A stretch of DNA of 64,000 nucleotides from DATBGO01 sp050011895. Lineage in GTDB: Bacteria > Actinomycetota > Actinomycetes > Streptosporangiales > Streptosporangiaceae. Shown here piece after piece: positions 44,719 to 52,708 of this stretch. Position 1 is the stretch's first letter. Every line of letters begins with the position of its first letter. Both the position numbers and the translations under genes were made by a program. The stretch is from NCBI GenBank assembly GCA_050011895.1, contig JBEKIF010000024.1:16344-80343 (forward strand). The letters are read 5' to 3'. The notes beneath the pieces are model-generated. The model did no database searches. It was not told where the DNA came from and saw only the letters and a list, made by a program, of their open reading frames with translations.

Positions 44719-45957
44719 TCAGGTCAGCACGTGGATGTTCCTCGCCGCGCACATGTCGGTGAGGATCTCCGGCCACACTGAAACGCTGACCTCACCCAGG
44801 TGAGCCTTGCGGAGCAGGAGCATCAGCGTGCGGGACTGGCCGATGCCGCCGCCGACCGACAGCGGGAACTCGCCGCGCACGATGCCCTGATGGTAGGGGA
44901 GTTCGAGGAAGTCGAGCTGGCCGCTGCGGGCCAGCTGCTGCTTCAGGGTATCGGCGGTGACCCGGATGCCCATGGAGGTCAGCTCATGACGGCGCCTGGT
45001 GACGTGATTCCAGACCAGGATGTCCCCGTTGAGGCCATGTGTCGGCTTTCCGGTTGCCGCGGACGTGTCGGTGATCCAGTCGTCATAGTCAGCAGCGCGC
45101 ATCTCGTGCGGGTAGCCGTCCCTGAGCGGGCAGCCGATCCCGATGATGAAGACCGCGGGACAGTCCTGCAGCACCCTGGTTTCGCGCTGTTTGCGCGGCA
45201 GGTCCGGGTACATGTCGAGCAGGTCTTCGGCATGCAGGAAGGCGAGCTCCGCCGGCAAGCTGGGATAGCGAGGGTCCTTCAGGATCGGGAACATCTCCTG
45301 CACGAAGCGCTCGGCACCGACCAGCACCTGCCAGATCTTACCGACTATCTCGGTCAGGAAGCCGACCTCGCGCTGATCCTGGGTGATCACGCTCTCCCAG
45401 TCCCACTGATCCACATAGCAGCTGTGGTCGTGGTCGAGGAAGTAGTCCTTGCGGACCGCGCGCATGTCGGTGCAGATGCCCTGGCCCGGCCCGCAGTCGA
45501 ACTGCCGCAGCGCGACCCGCTTCCATTTGGTGGCCGCCTGCACGATCTGTGCATCGACAGGATGCAGGTCGCGGTCGTTGCTGATGTGGAACTGGACAGG
45601 CGTACGCGAGCCGTCGCGATCGAGCATATCGTTGACGCCGCTGTCGACGCCCACGATGAGCGGGACGGTGACCATCAGGAGGTTCAGCTCGCGGCAGAGC
45701 CTGTCCTCGATGTACTGCTTCACGGCGAAGATCGCCCGCTGCGTCTCCCGTGGCGTCAGCAGCGAGTCGTAGTCGCGCGGCAGCACGAGTTCGAGGTCCG
45801 CATAATTGCCGATACCTGGTCCGGCGAGATCTGAGCGCTTGTCTGCGCCCTTCTCCCAGCCAGTATCTGAGCTCTTGCCTGAGCCAGTGTCCGAGCTCTT
45901 GCCTGAGCCAGTGTCCGAGTTCTTGCCTGAGCCAGTGTCTGAGCCGTTGTCGACCAT
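44719..45957 (-). CDS. asnA: Aspartate--ammonia ligase (AsnA-type asparagine synthetase)
   Basis: A 412-residue enzyme. The catalytic part matches bacterial AsnA, a class II aminoacyl-tRNA-synthetase-like enzyme: 'TRETQRAIFAVKQYIEDRLC', 'ATKWKRVALRQF', SCYVDQWDWE, 'MRAADYDDWI', GLNGDILVWN and 'LSVGGGIGQSRTLMLLLR'. It makes asparagine from aspartate, ammonia and ATP. Known AsnA proteins are ~330 residues; the extra ~75 N-terminal residues contain four SDTGSGK-type repeats and look disordered. ATG 45957 follows GAGGAGG, and the more distal start at 46056 is unlikely. AsnA is uncommon in actinomycetes, which usually use AsnB, so lateral acquisition is possible. Confidence 0.93.
   Translation of the reverse strand: MVDNGSDTGSGKNSDTGSGKSSDTGSGKSSDTGWEKGADKRSDLAGPGIGNYADLELVLPRDYDSLLTPRETQRAIFAVKQYIEDRLCRELNLLMVTVPLIVGVDSGVNDMLDRDGSRTPVQFHISNDRDLHPVDAQIVQAATKWKRVALRQFDCGPGQGICTDMRAVRKDYFLDHDHSCYVDQWDWESVITQDQREVGFLTEIVGKIWQVLVGAERFVQEMFPILKDPRYPSLPAELAFLHAEDLLDMYPDLPRKQRETRVLQDCPAVFIIGIGCPLRDGYPHEMRAADYDDWITDTSAATGKPTHGLNGDILVWNHVTRRRHELTSMGIRVTADTLKQQLARSGQLDFLELPYHQGIVRGEFPLSVGGGIGQSRTLMLLLRKAHLGEVSVSVWPEILTDMCAARNIHVLT
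45850..45957 (-). repeat. 24-bp in-frame tandem repeat (SDTGSGKS)
   Basis: Four copies of a 24-nt unit (plus strand: GAGCTCTTGCCTGAGCCAGT plus GTCC) encode the disordered N-terminal tail of AsnA. Same period as the HerA-like and KdpD-2 repeats. Confidence 0.85.
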
Positions 45958-46059
45958 GGCAGCCTCCTCTGGCGCGCGGTCGCCCATGATGCTCGCAGCC
46001 AGCTCAAGGCCCGTCACGGGCCGAAGGTCACCATTGCGGGGATTCTGCCCCGGCACTCC

Positions 46060-47211
46060 CTACGTGCTGGTCTCCGGCTTCCCGCGAGCGTGCCACGTCA
46101 GATGCGGGGTGCCCCGCCGCGATAGCGAGTCGAGTGCCTTCTCTCGCGGCAGGTGGGCGGGGAGCTGCTGAATGTGGCGCTGCCATAGCTCTTTGTCTGC
46201 GGCCCAGGCTTGCAGGTAGTCGTGGCATAGAGCTGGCTTGATACGCGCCAGGCGGCCCAGGGAGCCTTTCAGCGCGGCGATCCTGCGGGTCTTTTCTCCT
46301 GTTTCGAGCTGGTGCTTATCAACCATCTCCAGCACCTGCTCAATGAACCGTCCGCGTGATTTTAGGAAGCTGCTCCAGTGACGCAGATCGGCATCCATCA
46401 TGGGTCTTCCCTGGTCGAGCAGCCAGTATATTCCCTCGGCGAGCACGTCGCCGAGTTCCTCGGCCCGGGCCCGGTCGGGGTTCCGGAAGGGATCATAAGG
46501 CTGCTGGCTTACCCTCCCGGTGGCTGCGATGGGCTGCAGGCCTTTCTCTGCATCCAGCACGAAAAACCAGTCATCGTTATAGATATCGGGGAAGAACGAG
46601 CAGCTCCGCTTCACTTCGAGGGCGAGCGCCCCGCCGCCGATAAACGATTGCTGGGCGCCGCCTGCATCGCGAAAGGCATGGCAGACTACCGAGTGGTCAG
46701 GGAAACCTTCGATGATCAGCCCGACGGCGTTGTGGGTATCCAGAAGGCCGACTGCCTGCCGCATGTGATCCGGATTCAGTTCGGTGATGTCATCATCGAG
46801 AAACACGACACGTGACCAGCTGAGCATTCGGCTGAGGACCAGCGCGAGGTTGCGCTTGGGGCTCAAGTCTGTCCGGCGGGCGAAAATGGTGCCAGCTAGC
46901 AGGCGTGAGGTCTCCAGGTCCGGCAGGCGAAGCTTAGTGGGCTCGGGCACGTCGATGGCGATCAGGTCAACGCCTCTAGGTAGCCGCTGGGCTGCCTCGC
47001 TTGCTCGTGTCCATTTCCCGCTGTGCAGGGTGACCAGTGGGCAGTCCAAGGACATGGCCAAGCCGGCTGCTTGCGTCAGGTACGCAGGCCGGCGGGCAGT
47101 CGGCACGATGATGGCGTCGACGCTCCGACGCGGCGGCGCCGGATCCTCGAGTGCCCACAGCAGATCCCGGTGAGATCCGTGATGATCCGGAGTCTCACTC
47201 CCCGGCATCAT
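46060..47211 (-). CDS. Glycosyltransferase-like (GT-A) protein of unknown substrate
   Basis: A 383-residue protein from ATG 47211. 'DAIIVPTARRPAYLTQAAGL' opens a Rossmann-like nucleotide-binding half, and 'WSRVVFLDDDITELNPDHMR' contains the D-D-D metal-binding motif of GT-A glycosyltransferases, followed by FIGGGALALEVKR and 'FFPDIYNDDWFFVLDA' (acceptor/catalytic acidic patch). It could glycosylate a small molecule or carrier. It overlaps the XRE regulator gene upstream by 17 nt, so both are expressed together; AsnA follows after 102 nt on the same strand. The family is not certain. Confidence 0.65.
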   Translation of the reverse strand: MMPGSETPDHHGSHRDLLWALEDPAPPRRSVDAIIVPTARRPAYLTQAAGLAMSLDCPLVTLHSGKWTRASEAAQRLPRGVDLIAIDVPEPTKLRLPDLETSRLLAGTIFARRTDLSPKRNLALVLSRMLSWSRVVFLDDDITELNPDHMRQAVGLLDTHNAVGLIIEGFPDHSVVCHAFRDAGGAQQSFIGGGALALEVKRSCSFFPDIYNDDWFFVLDAEKGLQPIAATGRVSQQPYDPFRNPDRARAEELGDVLAEGIYWLLDQGRPMMDADLRHWSSFLKSRGRFIEQVLEMVDKHQLETGEKTRRIAALKGSLGRLARIKPALCHDYLQAWAADKELWQRHIQQLPAHLPREKALDSLSRRGTPHLTWHARGKPETST

Positions 47212-48313
47212 TCGTCCGTGACCATTCAAAGAGCCTGTAGTCGGCGATAGTCCAGTCGGGGGTCAAGGCCGCCCCGTTCTCGACTTGCACGCGGGTGAGG
47301 ATACAGTACGAGTCGCTGTCGCCAAACCGGGATCGCAGGTATTCGGCGTTCCGGTCACGGAACCGCTTATCGGTCAGCGCCCGGACAGCACCGTAGCTGC
47401 CGCTTCCATACATTCCATTGCAGATAGTGACGGTCCGTTTCCGGTTGAAAGGATTCGTTGCCCTGGCGAATAGCGCCACGTCCTGGCGGAGGATATTGCG
47501 CTGGTCCGATTTTTCCAGGAGCGGCCTGTGCCTGGTGGTGCGCCCGTTCTCATCGACTTCAAAGTACTGGCCTTCTGGTGAACTCCAGTCGGCTATCTGC
47601 CGCACGGGAAGTCGAAGGCCGCTAAGGACCGATCGCGTGGCGCGATTCCAGTCAACGCCGCCAAGCGCGACCAGGTGCGCGGTGTACGCGTCAGGCGGCA
47701 GCCGATCAGCGGCCCGCAGGTCGACCTGGTTCGCGGGATTGGCGGCACGTAGGTGCCCGTACAGCTCGAACAGCGCATCCAGATCTGAGTAGGTGTAAAG
47801 CGCGATGTAGTCAGGGTCACTCCGGTCTGTGTACGGCATCCGGCTGAGCATGTCCGGAGGCAGCTGGGCGCATACGATCATGACGGAATTCCCGTCCTCG
47901 AAGCGCCAGGGCCCGGAATCCAGCGATTGGATGATCTGACTGGCCGGGTCAGCTTCGGTGGCGCCCGACGCGCGGAGGGCGTCGTTGCGCAGGCGGGTCA
48001 GCTCCCTCTTGAGGTCATCCATCGAGCGCCGCTCATCGTCAGTCATGTCCTGGCGTTTGAGGAGCTGAGGCGTGCCCCCTTCGACCGAGCGGGCCGTGGC
48101 GAAAAGCGCCGCGTAGGCCTCGATCCGCGGGTACGGCGGAATCTTGGGATTGCTTCGTGACTCCCACGAGGAGATGAGGGGCACGCTGAGGGCACGATTC
48201 CCGCCCAGCGCCCGCGCGAGCTGCGGCTGGGTGACCTTCATGTCCGGCCAGCGCTCCTCCCTGAGCGCGCGCAGGCGGCGAGCAAGAAGCTGCCGCGGAT
48301 CCAGGCTCTCCAA
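47195..48313 (-). CDS. XRE-type HTH regulator with uncharacterised C-terminal domain
   Basis: A 372-residue protein. The N-terminal HTH reads 'VTQPQLARALGGNRALSVPL' then ISSWESRSNPKIPPYPRIEAYA (~residues 27-68). The C-terminal ~230 residues contain 'NSVMIVCAQLPPDMLSRMPY', DYIALYTYSDLDALFELYGHL, 'VALGGVDWNRATRSVLSGLR' and a final strand-rich part. That domain recurs in actinomycete HTH proteins but I cannot name it; the layout suggests a ligand- or nucleotide-sensing module. It starts at TTG 48313 with AGAGG upstream. An operator-like palindrome lies 13 nt before the start. Confidence 0.7.
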   Translation of the reverse strand: MESLDPRQLLARRLRALREERWPDMKVTQPQLARALGGNRALSVPLISSWESRSNPKIPPYPRIEAYAALFATARSVEGGTPQLLKRQDMTDDERRSMDDLKRELTRLRNDALRASGATEADPASQIIQSLDSGPWRFEDGNSVMIVCAQLPPDMLSRMPYTDRSDPDYIALYTYSDLDALFELYGHLRAANPANQVDLRAADRLPPDAYTAHLVALGGVDWNRATRSVLSGLRLPVRQIADWSSPEGQYFEVDENGRTTRHRPLLEKSDQRNILRQDVALFARATNPFNRKRTVTICNGMYGSGSYGAVRALTDKRFRDRNAEYLRSRFGDSDSYCILTRVQVENGAALTPDWTIADYRLFEWSRTNDAGE

Positions 48314-48325
48314 TTCAGGCCTCTG

Positions 48326-48341
48326 TTCAGCTGAAGTTCAG
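48326..48341 (-). promoter_or_regulatory. TTCAGCTGAA palindrome, probable operator of the XRE regulator
   Basis: TTCAGCTGAAGTTCAG contains a perfect 10-bp palindrome. A related CTGAACTTAAGTGAA occurs at 48541-48555, at the other end of the intergenic region, matching the reverse complement of the first site except for indels. Two sites suggest looping or control of both divergent sides. Confidence 0.45.
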
Positions 48342-48692
48342 AGATCAAGTAAACACTCCATACCATCCTATAGGCGTGGCGAAACCCCAGCTAGAGAGCG
48401 ATCTGGTCACTGGCCGGGCTTCCCGCCGGCTGACATCAGGCCGTACGAACGTCCTGGTCAGCAAGGCGTTGAGGAACAGCTAGAGGGTAGAACGAAACTA
48501 AGGAGAGACGGCCGAAGTGCAAGCTATGTCGCAGGTCTTAACTGAACTTAAGTGAAGGGAGGCAGGTGCCCCTCATACGATCCCGGGCCCTCTGGTCGCC
48601 GCCCTGACGGTGGCTCGAACCGATACGGGCACCCCCGCGCCAACGAGGGTGCCCGCGAAGAAGATTCCGGCGCTTCACACACAGGAACTTCC
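48342..48692 (+). other. Intergenic region with a 9-bp hairpin
   Basis: No gene is supported in these ~350 nt. CGGGCACCC (48626-48634) and GGGTGCCCG (48647-48655) form a perfect stem with a 12-nt loop, 38 nt before the small membrane protein, and could act as an attenuator. Short open frames on both strands lack ribosome sites. Confidence 0.5.
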
Positions 48693-48983
48693 ATGAGAAC
48701 AATAGCGCCTCGCCTGGCGGAGGCAATCATGCGCGCCAGGATGCATCTGGCCGGGGCGCAGCCCACGGCCATCCACCCGACGTCAGCTCATGCAGCGGGC
48801 GCCGTAGCCGTAGCAGTGCTGGCCGCCGCAGTGTTCATCTTCCTGGCGGTTATGGCCCGCGTGACCCGTCACCTGGCCGCTCTGCTGTCCGATCTGCTGC
48901 AGGTGGCGGTAGCGGTAACGTCGGCCCTGTTCGCCATAGCGATTATCGCCGGTGTAGTCGCGGTGCTCCTGTTTCACGGCTGA
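48693..48983 (+). CDS. Small two-helix membrane protein
   Basis: A 96-residue protein with two hydrophobic segments: 'AAGAVAVAVLAAAVFIFLAV' and 'VAVTSALFAIAIIAGVVAVL', separated by the basic loop MARVTRHLAALL. ATG 48693 has an AGGAA-like site upstream. Such small proteins occur in actinomycete integrative elements (spread-type proteins), but no tra, int or rep gene is nearby, so no function is assigned. Confidence 0.5.
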   Translation: MRTIAPRLAEAIMRARMHLAGAQPTAIHPTSAHAAGAVAVAVLAAAVFIFLAVMARVTRHLAALLSDLLQVAVAVTSALFAIAIIAGVVAVLLFHG

Positions 48984-49055
48984 AGGCCCCAGACACGAGT
49001 ACCCGCGTGCCCCGCAGGGATCACGGCCGGCTGCGGGTTCCCTTACGGTGGGGTC

Positions 49056-49582
49056 GTGCGGGGCGTGCCGTGGTGGGGTGTGGTCTCGTCGGCCGTGGCT
49101 CCGGTGCTACTGGCGGGCGGCTGGACGGTGGCTGCCGGGCTGCAGCCGCGCTCCTTCAACCCGGTAGCCGACACGATCAGCTCCCTCGCGGCGCACGGCG
49201 CTACCGACCGGTGGGTGATGACGCTCGCGCTGGCGGGGGTGGGAGCCTGCTATGTCCTGCCGGGGGCGGCGGCTCGCTGCCGCATACCTTCTGGGCGGCG
49301 ACTGGCTTCATAGCCCTCGCGGCCTGGCCGCTCGCAGCCCGGAAGCCGGGGCTTCTGGTGCCGGCCGGACTACAGCCGGCTGTTTCGGCCAGCGCCGCTG
49401 GGGTGCTGCTTGGCCTGCTCGTGTGGTTCGGCGCGGAGCTGATCGCCGGGGGCCGGCAGGTCGGCCTCGCCGAGCGGGTGCTGGCCGGGGCGCAGGCGGT
49501 ATGGCCGCTGGCGGTGGTCCTGACCTGCCGCCGGAGCCAGTCTCGCGCCCGGATGCCGGCGCGCAAGGCCCGCTGGCGCTGA
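49056..49582 (+). pseudogene. DUF998 membrane protein, frameshifted with internal deletion
   Basis: The first frame (GTG 49056 on) reads 'VPWWGVVSSAVAPVLLAGGW', 'LQPRSFNPVADTISSLAAHG' and DRWVMTLALAGVGACYVLPG, the N-terminal half of DUF998 proteins. At ~49262 homology jumps to another frame: GGGSLPHTFWAATGFIALAA, then 'GVLLGLLVWFGAELIAGGRQ' and 'AERVLAGAQAVWPLAVVLTC'. About 25-30 residues that normally join the halves are missing at the C/G-rich junction CTGCCGGGGGCGGCGGCTCG. Neither frame alone gives a complete protein. Confidence 0.75.
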
Positions 49583-49658
49583 CACGCAGAACCGCCAGTC
49601 CGGGACGGGCGCGAGTGCCGCTATCCCGCGGCAGGGCGCCAGCCCGTTTAACCGGCGG

Positions 49659-49971
49659 GTGATCGGGGTTGGCGGCATCGTTTTCGCCGTGCTGATGGCG
49701 CTATCGGGGCGGTACGGCTTTCACCGCGATGAGCTGTATTTCCTGGACTGTGCCCGGCACCTGCAGGCCAGCTACGTTGATCAGCCGGTGCTGACGCCGC
49801 TGCTGGCGTTGGTGTCACTCAAGCTGTTCGGCGTGTCGCTGCCCGGCCTGCGGATGTGGCCCGCGCTGGCGGCGTGGGCCACGGTGGTGGTCAGCGGGCT
49901 GACCGCCCGCGAGTTCCGGGCCCCGCCACCCGTGGGCCCAGCTGTGGCCACGGCTGCGCCACTACGACTGA
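49659..49971 (+). pseudogene. GT39/ArnT-like glycosyltransferase with large internal deletion
   Basis: The N-terminal part reads 'RYGFHRDELYFLDCARHLQA', SYVDQPVLTPLLALVSLKLF and 'LPGLRMWPALAAWATVVVSG' LTAREF, the first ~90 residues of PMT/GT39 membrane glycosyltransferases (H-R-D-E-L-Y-F is the acidic first-loop motif). Immediately after, in another frame, PWAQLWPRLRHYD and TGA 49969-49971 give the usual last residues of the same family. About 350-400 codons between them have been lost. It lies 77 nt after the DUF998 pseudogene. Confidence 0.75.
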
Positions 49972-50104
49972 CAGCAGACCCCGGCAACCGCAGCAACCTC
50001 AGCTCCAGCGGGCCGCCGGGTTATCGCGGTCCGCTACTCAGCGTTCTGATTCGGGCCGAGGAGTATCCCGGCTTCAGTGGCGCACCCCTCGGCAGCGCTC
50101 GTAT

Positions 50105-50131
50105 GGCAACTTGAGTTGCCTGAAAGGTAAC
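50105..50131 (+). promoter_or_regulatory. Operator copy 1 (before the XRE-cupin regulator)
   Basis: GGCAACT-TG-AGTTGCC (50105-50120), a perfect 7-bp inverted repeat, is followed by TGAAAGGTAAC, which adds a further half-site. A copy with 21 of 27 identical bases lies at 51836. Distance to the ATG at 50152 is 20 nt, so binding would block transcription: likely autoregulation. Confidence 0.7.
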
Positions 50132-50151
50132 AGGCCTGATATTCTCGCCTC

Positions 50152-50727
50152 ATGGGTGCCGACGTCGACCTCGCCGCGATTGGCCAACGACTGCACGGGG
50201 CACGCGAGACACGCGGGCTGACGCTGGACCAGCTTGCCGCTCTCGCTGGACTTTCGAAAGCGCACCTGTCTCGGTTGGAGTCCGGCGAGCGGCAGCCCTC
50301 GATCGGCATGCTGATCGACCTGGCGAGTGCTCTGAGCACGCGCATCAGCACTCTGCTCGGCGAAGACATCGACGGTTCTCCGCTGGCCACCTACGGTCGC
50401 GACGCCCCCCGCCACAATGCGGGCGGCCTGGAAATTGCCTCCTGTAGCGGGTATCCCGATTCGCATGCCCTGGAGGCACTGCGAGTCACGGTCACCCCGA
50501 ACCGCCCGCCCACGCCGCCGGTGCGTCACCGCGGCGAGGAATGGCTCTACGTTCAGCGCGGAGCGCTCGAGCTGGAATACGACGGCGTGCTCTATGAGAT
50601 ACCAAAGGACTCCTCGGTGCACTTCGACGCGAGCCGGCCGCACCGGATGACGACTCGACGAGTTCCGACCGAGGTCCTGCTCGTCACAGCCGAGGACAAG
50701 ACCGAGCTCAGCCAGATCCGTCATTAA
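50152..50727 (+). CDS. XRE-family regulator with C-terminal cupin domain
   Basis: A 191-residue protein. HTH 'ETRGLTLDQLAALAGLSKAH' then LSRLESGERQPSIGMLIDLA (~20-59), a linker, and a cupin_2 domain with 'PPVRHRGEEWLYVQRGALEL' (H-x-G-E-E metal-binding-type motif), GVLYEIPKDSSVHFDASRPHR and a final strand. This architecture is shared by PuuR-type regulators of amine and amino-acid catabolism, which sense a metabolite through the cupin. It heads the cluster at 50-55 kb and probably regulates it through the 27-nt operators at 50105 and 51836. Confidence 0.9.
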   Translation: MGADVDLAAIGQRLHGARETRGLTLDQLAALAGLSKAHLSRLESGERQPSIGMLIDLASALSTRISTLLGEDIDGSPLATYGRDAPRHNAGGLEIASCSGYPDSHALEALRVTVTPNRPPTPPVRHRGEEWLYVQRGALELEYDGVLYEIPKDSSVHFDASRPHRMTTRRVPTEVLLVTAEDKTELSQIRH

Positions 50728-50808
50728 TCAGATCGGTTACCGTTGATGACTTAGTCAGGTCAATGCGCCGGGCGCGGTGTCCGATCCTCTGCGAAGGACG
50801 AAATCGCC

Positions 50809-51768
50809 GTGCCGACCGATGCGCTCCTCGATCTGATCATTCGCACCGTGCGGCGCGAGGCGACCGACGTTGTCTCACTCGAACTTATCCATCCTGATGG
50901 CGAGCCGCTTCCGGAGTGGCAGCCGGGTGCGCATGTCAATCTGCATCTTCCGTCAGGAAAAGTGCGCTCGTATTCACTCCATGGCGAGCCCGCTGATCCC
51001 TGCACCTATCGCGTGGCGGTGCTGCGCACTGAGGCCGGGCGGGGCGGATCTATGGAGCTGCATAGCATCGCTCAGCCAGGCAACCGCGTCACTGTCAACC
51101 ATCCGCGGAACAACTTCACGCTCGAGCCGGCCAGCCACTACCTGTTCCTCGCAGGCGGTATCGGCGTGACGCCATTGCTCGCCATGGCCCGCAACGTCGC
51201 TGCGGCCGGCCTTCCCTGGACCTTCGTCTACGGCGGCCGGAGCCGGCGCAGCATGGCCTTCGTCGCCGAAATCGAGGCGCTACCAGGCGGCGACGTGCAG
51301 GTCGTGCCACAGGACGAGGCCGGCCTCCCGGACCTCGCGGCTGCCTTCATGGGGGTTCCGGCCGGTGCCGCCGCCTACTGCTGCGGCCCGGCACCGATGA
51401 TCGCGGCGGTGCTGTCCACGGGCCAGGCTATCCGGCCGGACATCCCGGTACGGCTCGAATACTTCAGTGCAGCGACCGCCGATCATACCTGCGAGGACGA
51501 CACCGCGTTCGACGTCGTGCTCGCAAGGACGCAGCTGACCGTTCACGTTCCCGCGGGCACATCGATTCTCGATGCGATCCGGCCGTCCTGCCCGAACGTC
51601 ATGAGCTCGTGCGAGGAAGGCATCTGCAGCTCCTGCGAAACGGAAGTACTCGAAGGCGTTCCCGATCACCGCGACGCGGTCCTCACGCCCTCGGAGCGTG
51701 AAACCAATCGCTACATGATGATCTGCGTCAGCCGATCACGCACAGCCCGCCTCGTCCTCGATCTTTGA
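50809..51768 (+). CDS. Rieske-oxygenase reductase (PDR/VanB type: FMN, NAD, plant-type 2Fe-2S)
   Basis: A 319-residue reductase. Flavin domain RSYSLHGEPAD (R-x-Y-S-L) at ~57, NAD domain 'FLAGGIGVTPLLAMARNVAA' and AYCCGPAPMIAAV, and a C-terminal ferredoxin domain 'CEEGICSSCETEVLEG' with a last cysteine in YMMICVSRS, giving C-x4-C-x2-C...C. It passes electrons from NADH to a Rieske-type oxygenase, as in vanillate, phthalate or betaine demethylation. No oxygenase component is in the window, so the partner is encoded elsewhere or the gene serves another acceptor. GTG 50809, 81 nt after the regulator. Confidence 0.9.
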   Translation: MPTDALLDLIIRTVRREATDVVSLELIHPDGEPLPEWQPGAHVNLHLPSGKVRSYSLHGEPADPCTYRVAVLRTEAGRGGSMELHSIAQPGNRVTVNHPRNNFTLEPASHYLFLAGGIGVTPLLAMARNVAAAGLPWTFVYGGRSRRSMAFVAEIEALPGGDVQVVPQDEAGLPDLAAAFMGVPAGAAAYCCGPAPMIAAVLSTGQAIRPDIPVRLEYFSAATADHTCEDDTAFDVVLARTQLTVHVPAGTSILDAIRPSCPNVMSSCEEGICSSCETEVLEGVPDHRDAVLTPSERETNRYMMICVSRSRTARLVLDL

Positions 51769-51835
51769 CCCAGCCTGAGGTCTGTGTCAGCCAGGTAAAC
51801 TCTCGCCGGCCACGATGTCGGCTATGTTAATACCT

Positions 51836-51862
51836 GACAACTTTGGTTGTCTGAGAGGCAAC
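51836..51862 (+). promoter_or_regulatory. Operator copy 2 (before the M24 peptidase-like operon)
   Basis: GACAACTTTGGTTGTC (51836-51851) plus TGAGAGGCAAC repeats copy 1 in the same orientation and spacing (dyad, then the GGYAAC half-site). It lies 72 nt before ATG 51934, which suggests a second promoter controlling the peptidase, permease and amidotransferase genes by the same XRE-cupin protein. Confidence 0.65.
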
Positions 51863-51933
51863 ATGCTCATAGGCTTTCGTCGAACCCGCAGCGCCGGCAT
51901 GGACTGTCGGCGGAAACGACGAGAGGGTGCGCT

Positions 51934-52617
51934 ATGACCACCAGCATCGACATCGAAGCGGCCGGGCCCAACTTTTCCGTCGAGAAGCAGCTCGACGTCA
52001 GGGCCCGCACCCATCAGGCCCTTCGCCAGATTGCGGCGAACATCAAGCCGGGCATGGTCGAGGAGGACGCCGTGGCGATGGCCCGCCAGGTGCTGGGCAC
52101 GATGGGAATGCGAAAGGGATGGCACCGGGTCATCGTCCGGTTCGGCCCGAACACCACTAAGGACTTCCTGGCTGACTCCGAGCCCGGCATCGTGCTCGGG
52201 GAGCAGGACATCTTTTTCATCGACATCGGCCCGGTATACGGGGACACCGAAGGCGACGCCGGCGAGACCTTCGTCTTCGGCGACGATTCCGAGCACCTCA
52301 AGGCAAAGCATGATGTCCGCGCCCTGTGGCAGGACGTGCGCGACCTGTGGTTCGAGAAGGGCCTGACCGGCCCGGAACTGTATGAGTACGCCGGCATGTC
52401 GGCCGCCGAGCGTGGCTGGCGCCTCAACCTCGACCTGTCCGGGCACCGCCTGTCCGAATTCCCCCACGAAGCCCATTACGACGGATCGCTCGCCGACGCC
52501 AAGCTGCACCCGAAGCCGAACCTGTGGGTGCTGGAGATGGCGATCGCCCACCCGACACGGAACTTCGGCGCCTTCTACGAAGATCTCCTGCTCGAGGACC
52601 AGTCCTTCGACGAGTGA
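51934..52617 (+). CDS. M24-family (creatinase/aminopeptidase-fold) metalloenzyme
   Basis: A 227-residue pita-bread-fold protein. Metal-site candidates appear in the family order: 'IFFIDIGPVYGDTEGDAGET' (two Asp), 'LDLSGHRLSEFPHE' (His), 'LWVLEMAIAHPTRNFGAFYE' (Glu) and a final E in YEDLLLEDQSF. It lacks the N-terminal domain of creatinases and X-Pro peptidases. It may hydrolyse a proline- or creatine-like amide or a peptide. ATG 51934 was chosen over an upstream start at 51847, which lies inside the operator region. Second operator-controlled unit of the cluster. Confidence 0.8.
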   Translation: MTTSIDIEAAGPNFSVEKQLDVRARTHQALRQIAANIKPGMVEEDAVAMARQVLGTMGMRKGWHRVIVRFGPNTTKDFLADSEPGIVLGEQDIFFIDIGPVYGDTEGDAGETFVFGDDSEHLKAKHDVRALWQDVRDLWFEKGLTGPELYEYAGMSAAERGWRLNLDLSGHRLSEFPHEAHYDGSLADAKLHPKPNLWVLEMAIAHPTRNFGAFYEDLLLEDQSFDE

Positions 52618-52708
52618 GCACGAGATAGCACCGACGCACTGCCCCCTCCCCATACCGCGCCGGTCGACACTGTGGTCGTGCCCTGGCACCTGCATCAGGA
52701 GTCACACG

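Noticed and set aside
48605..48660. GGCTCGAACC and a hairpin considered as a tRNA 3' end or attachment-site remnant
   Set aside because: The supposed T-arm does not pair, and no acceptor stem, anticodon arm or CCA context is present.
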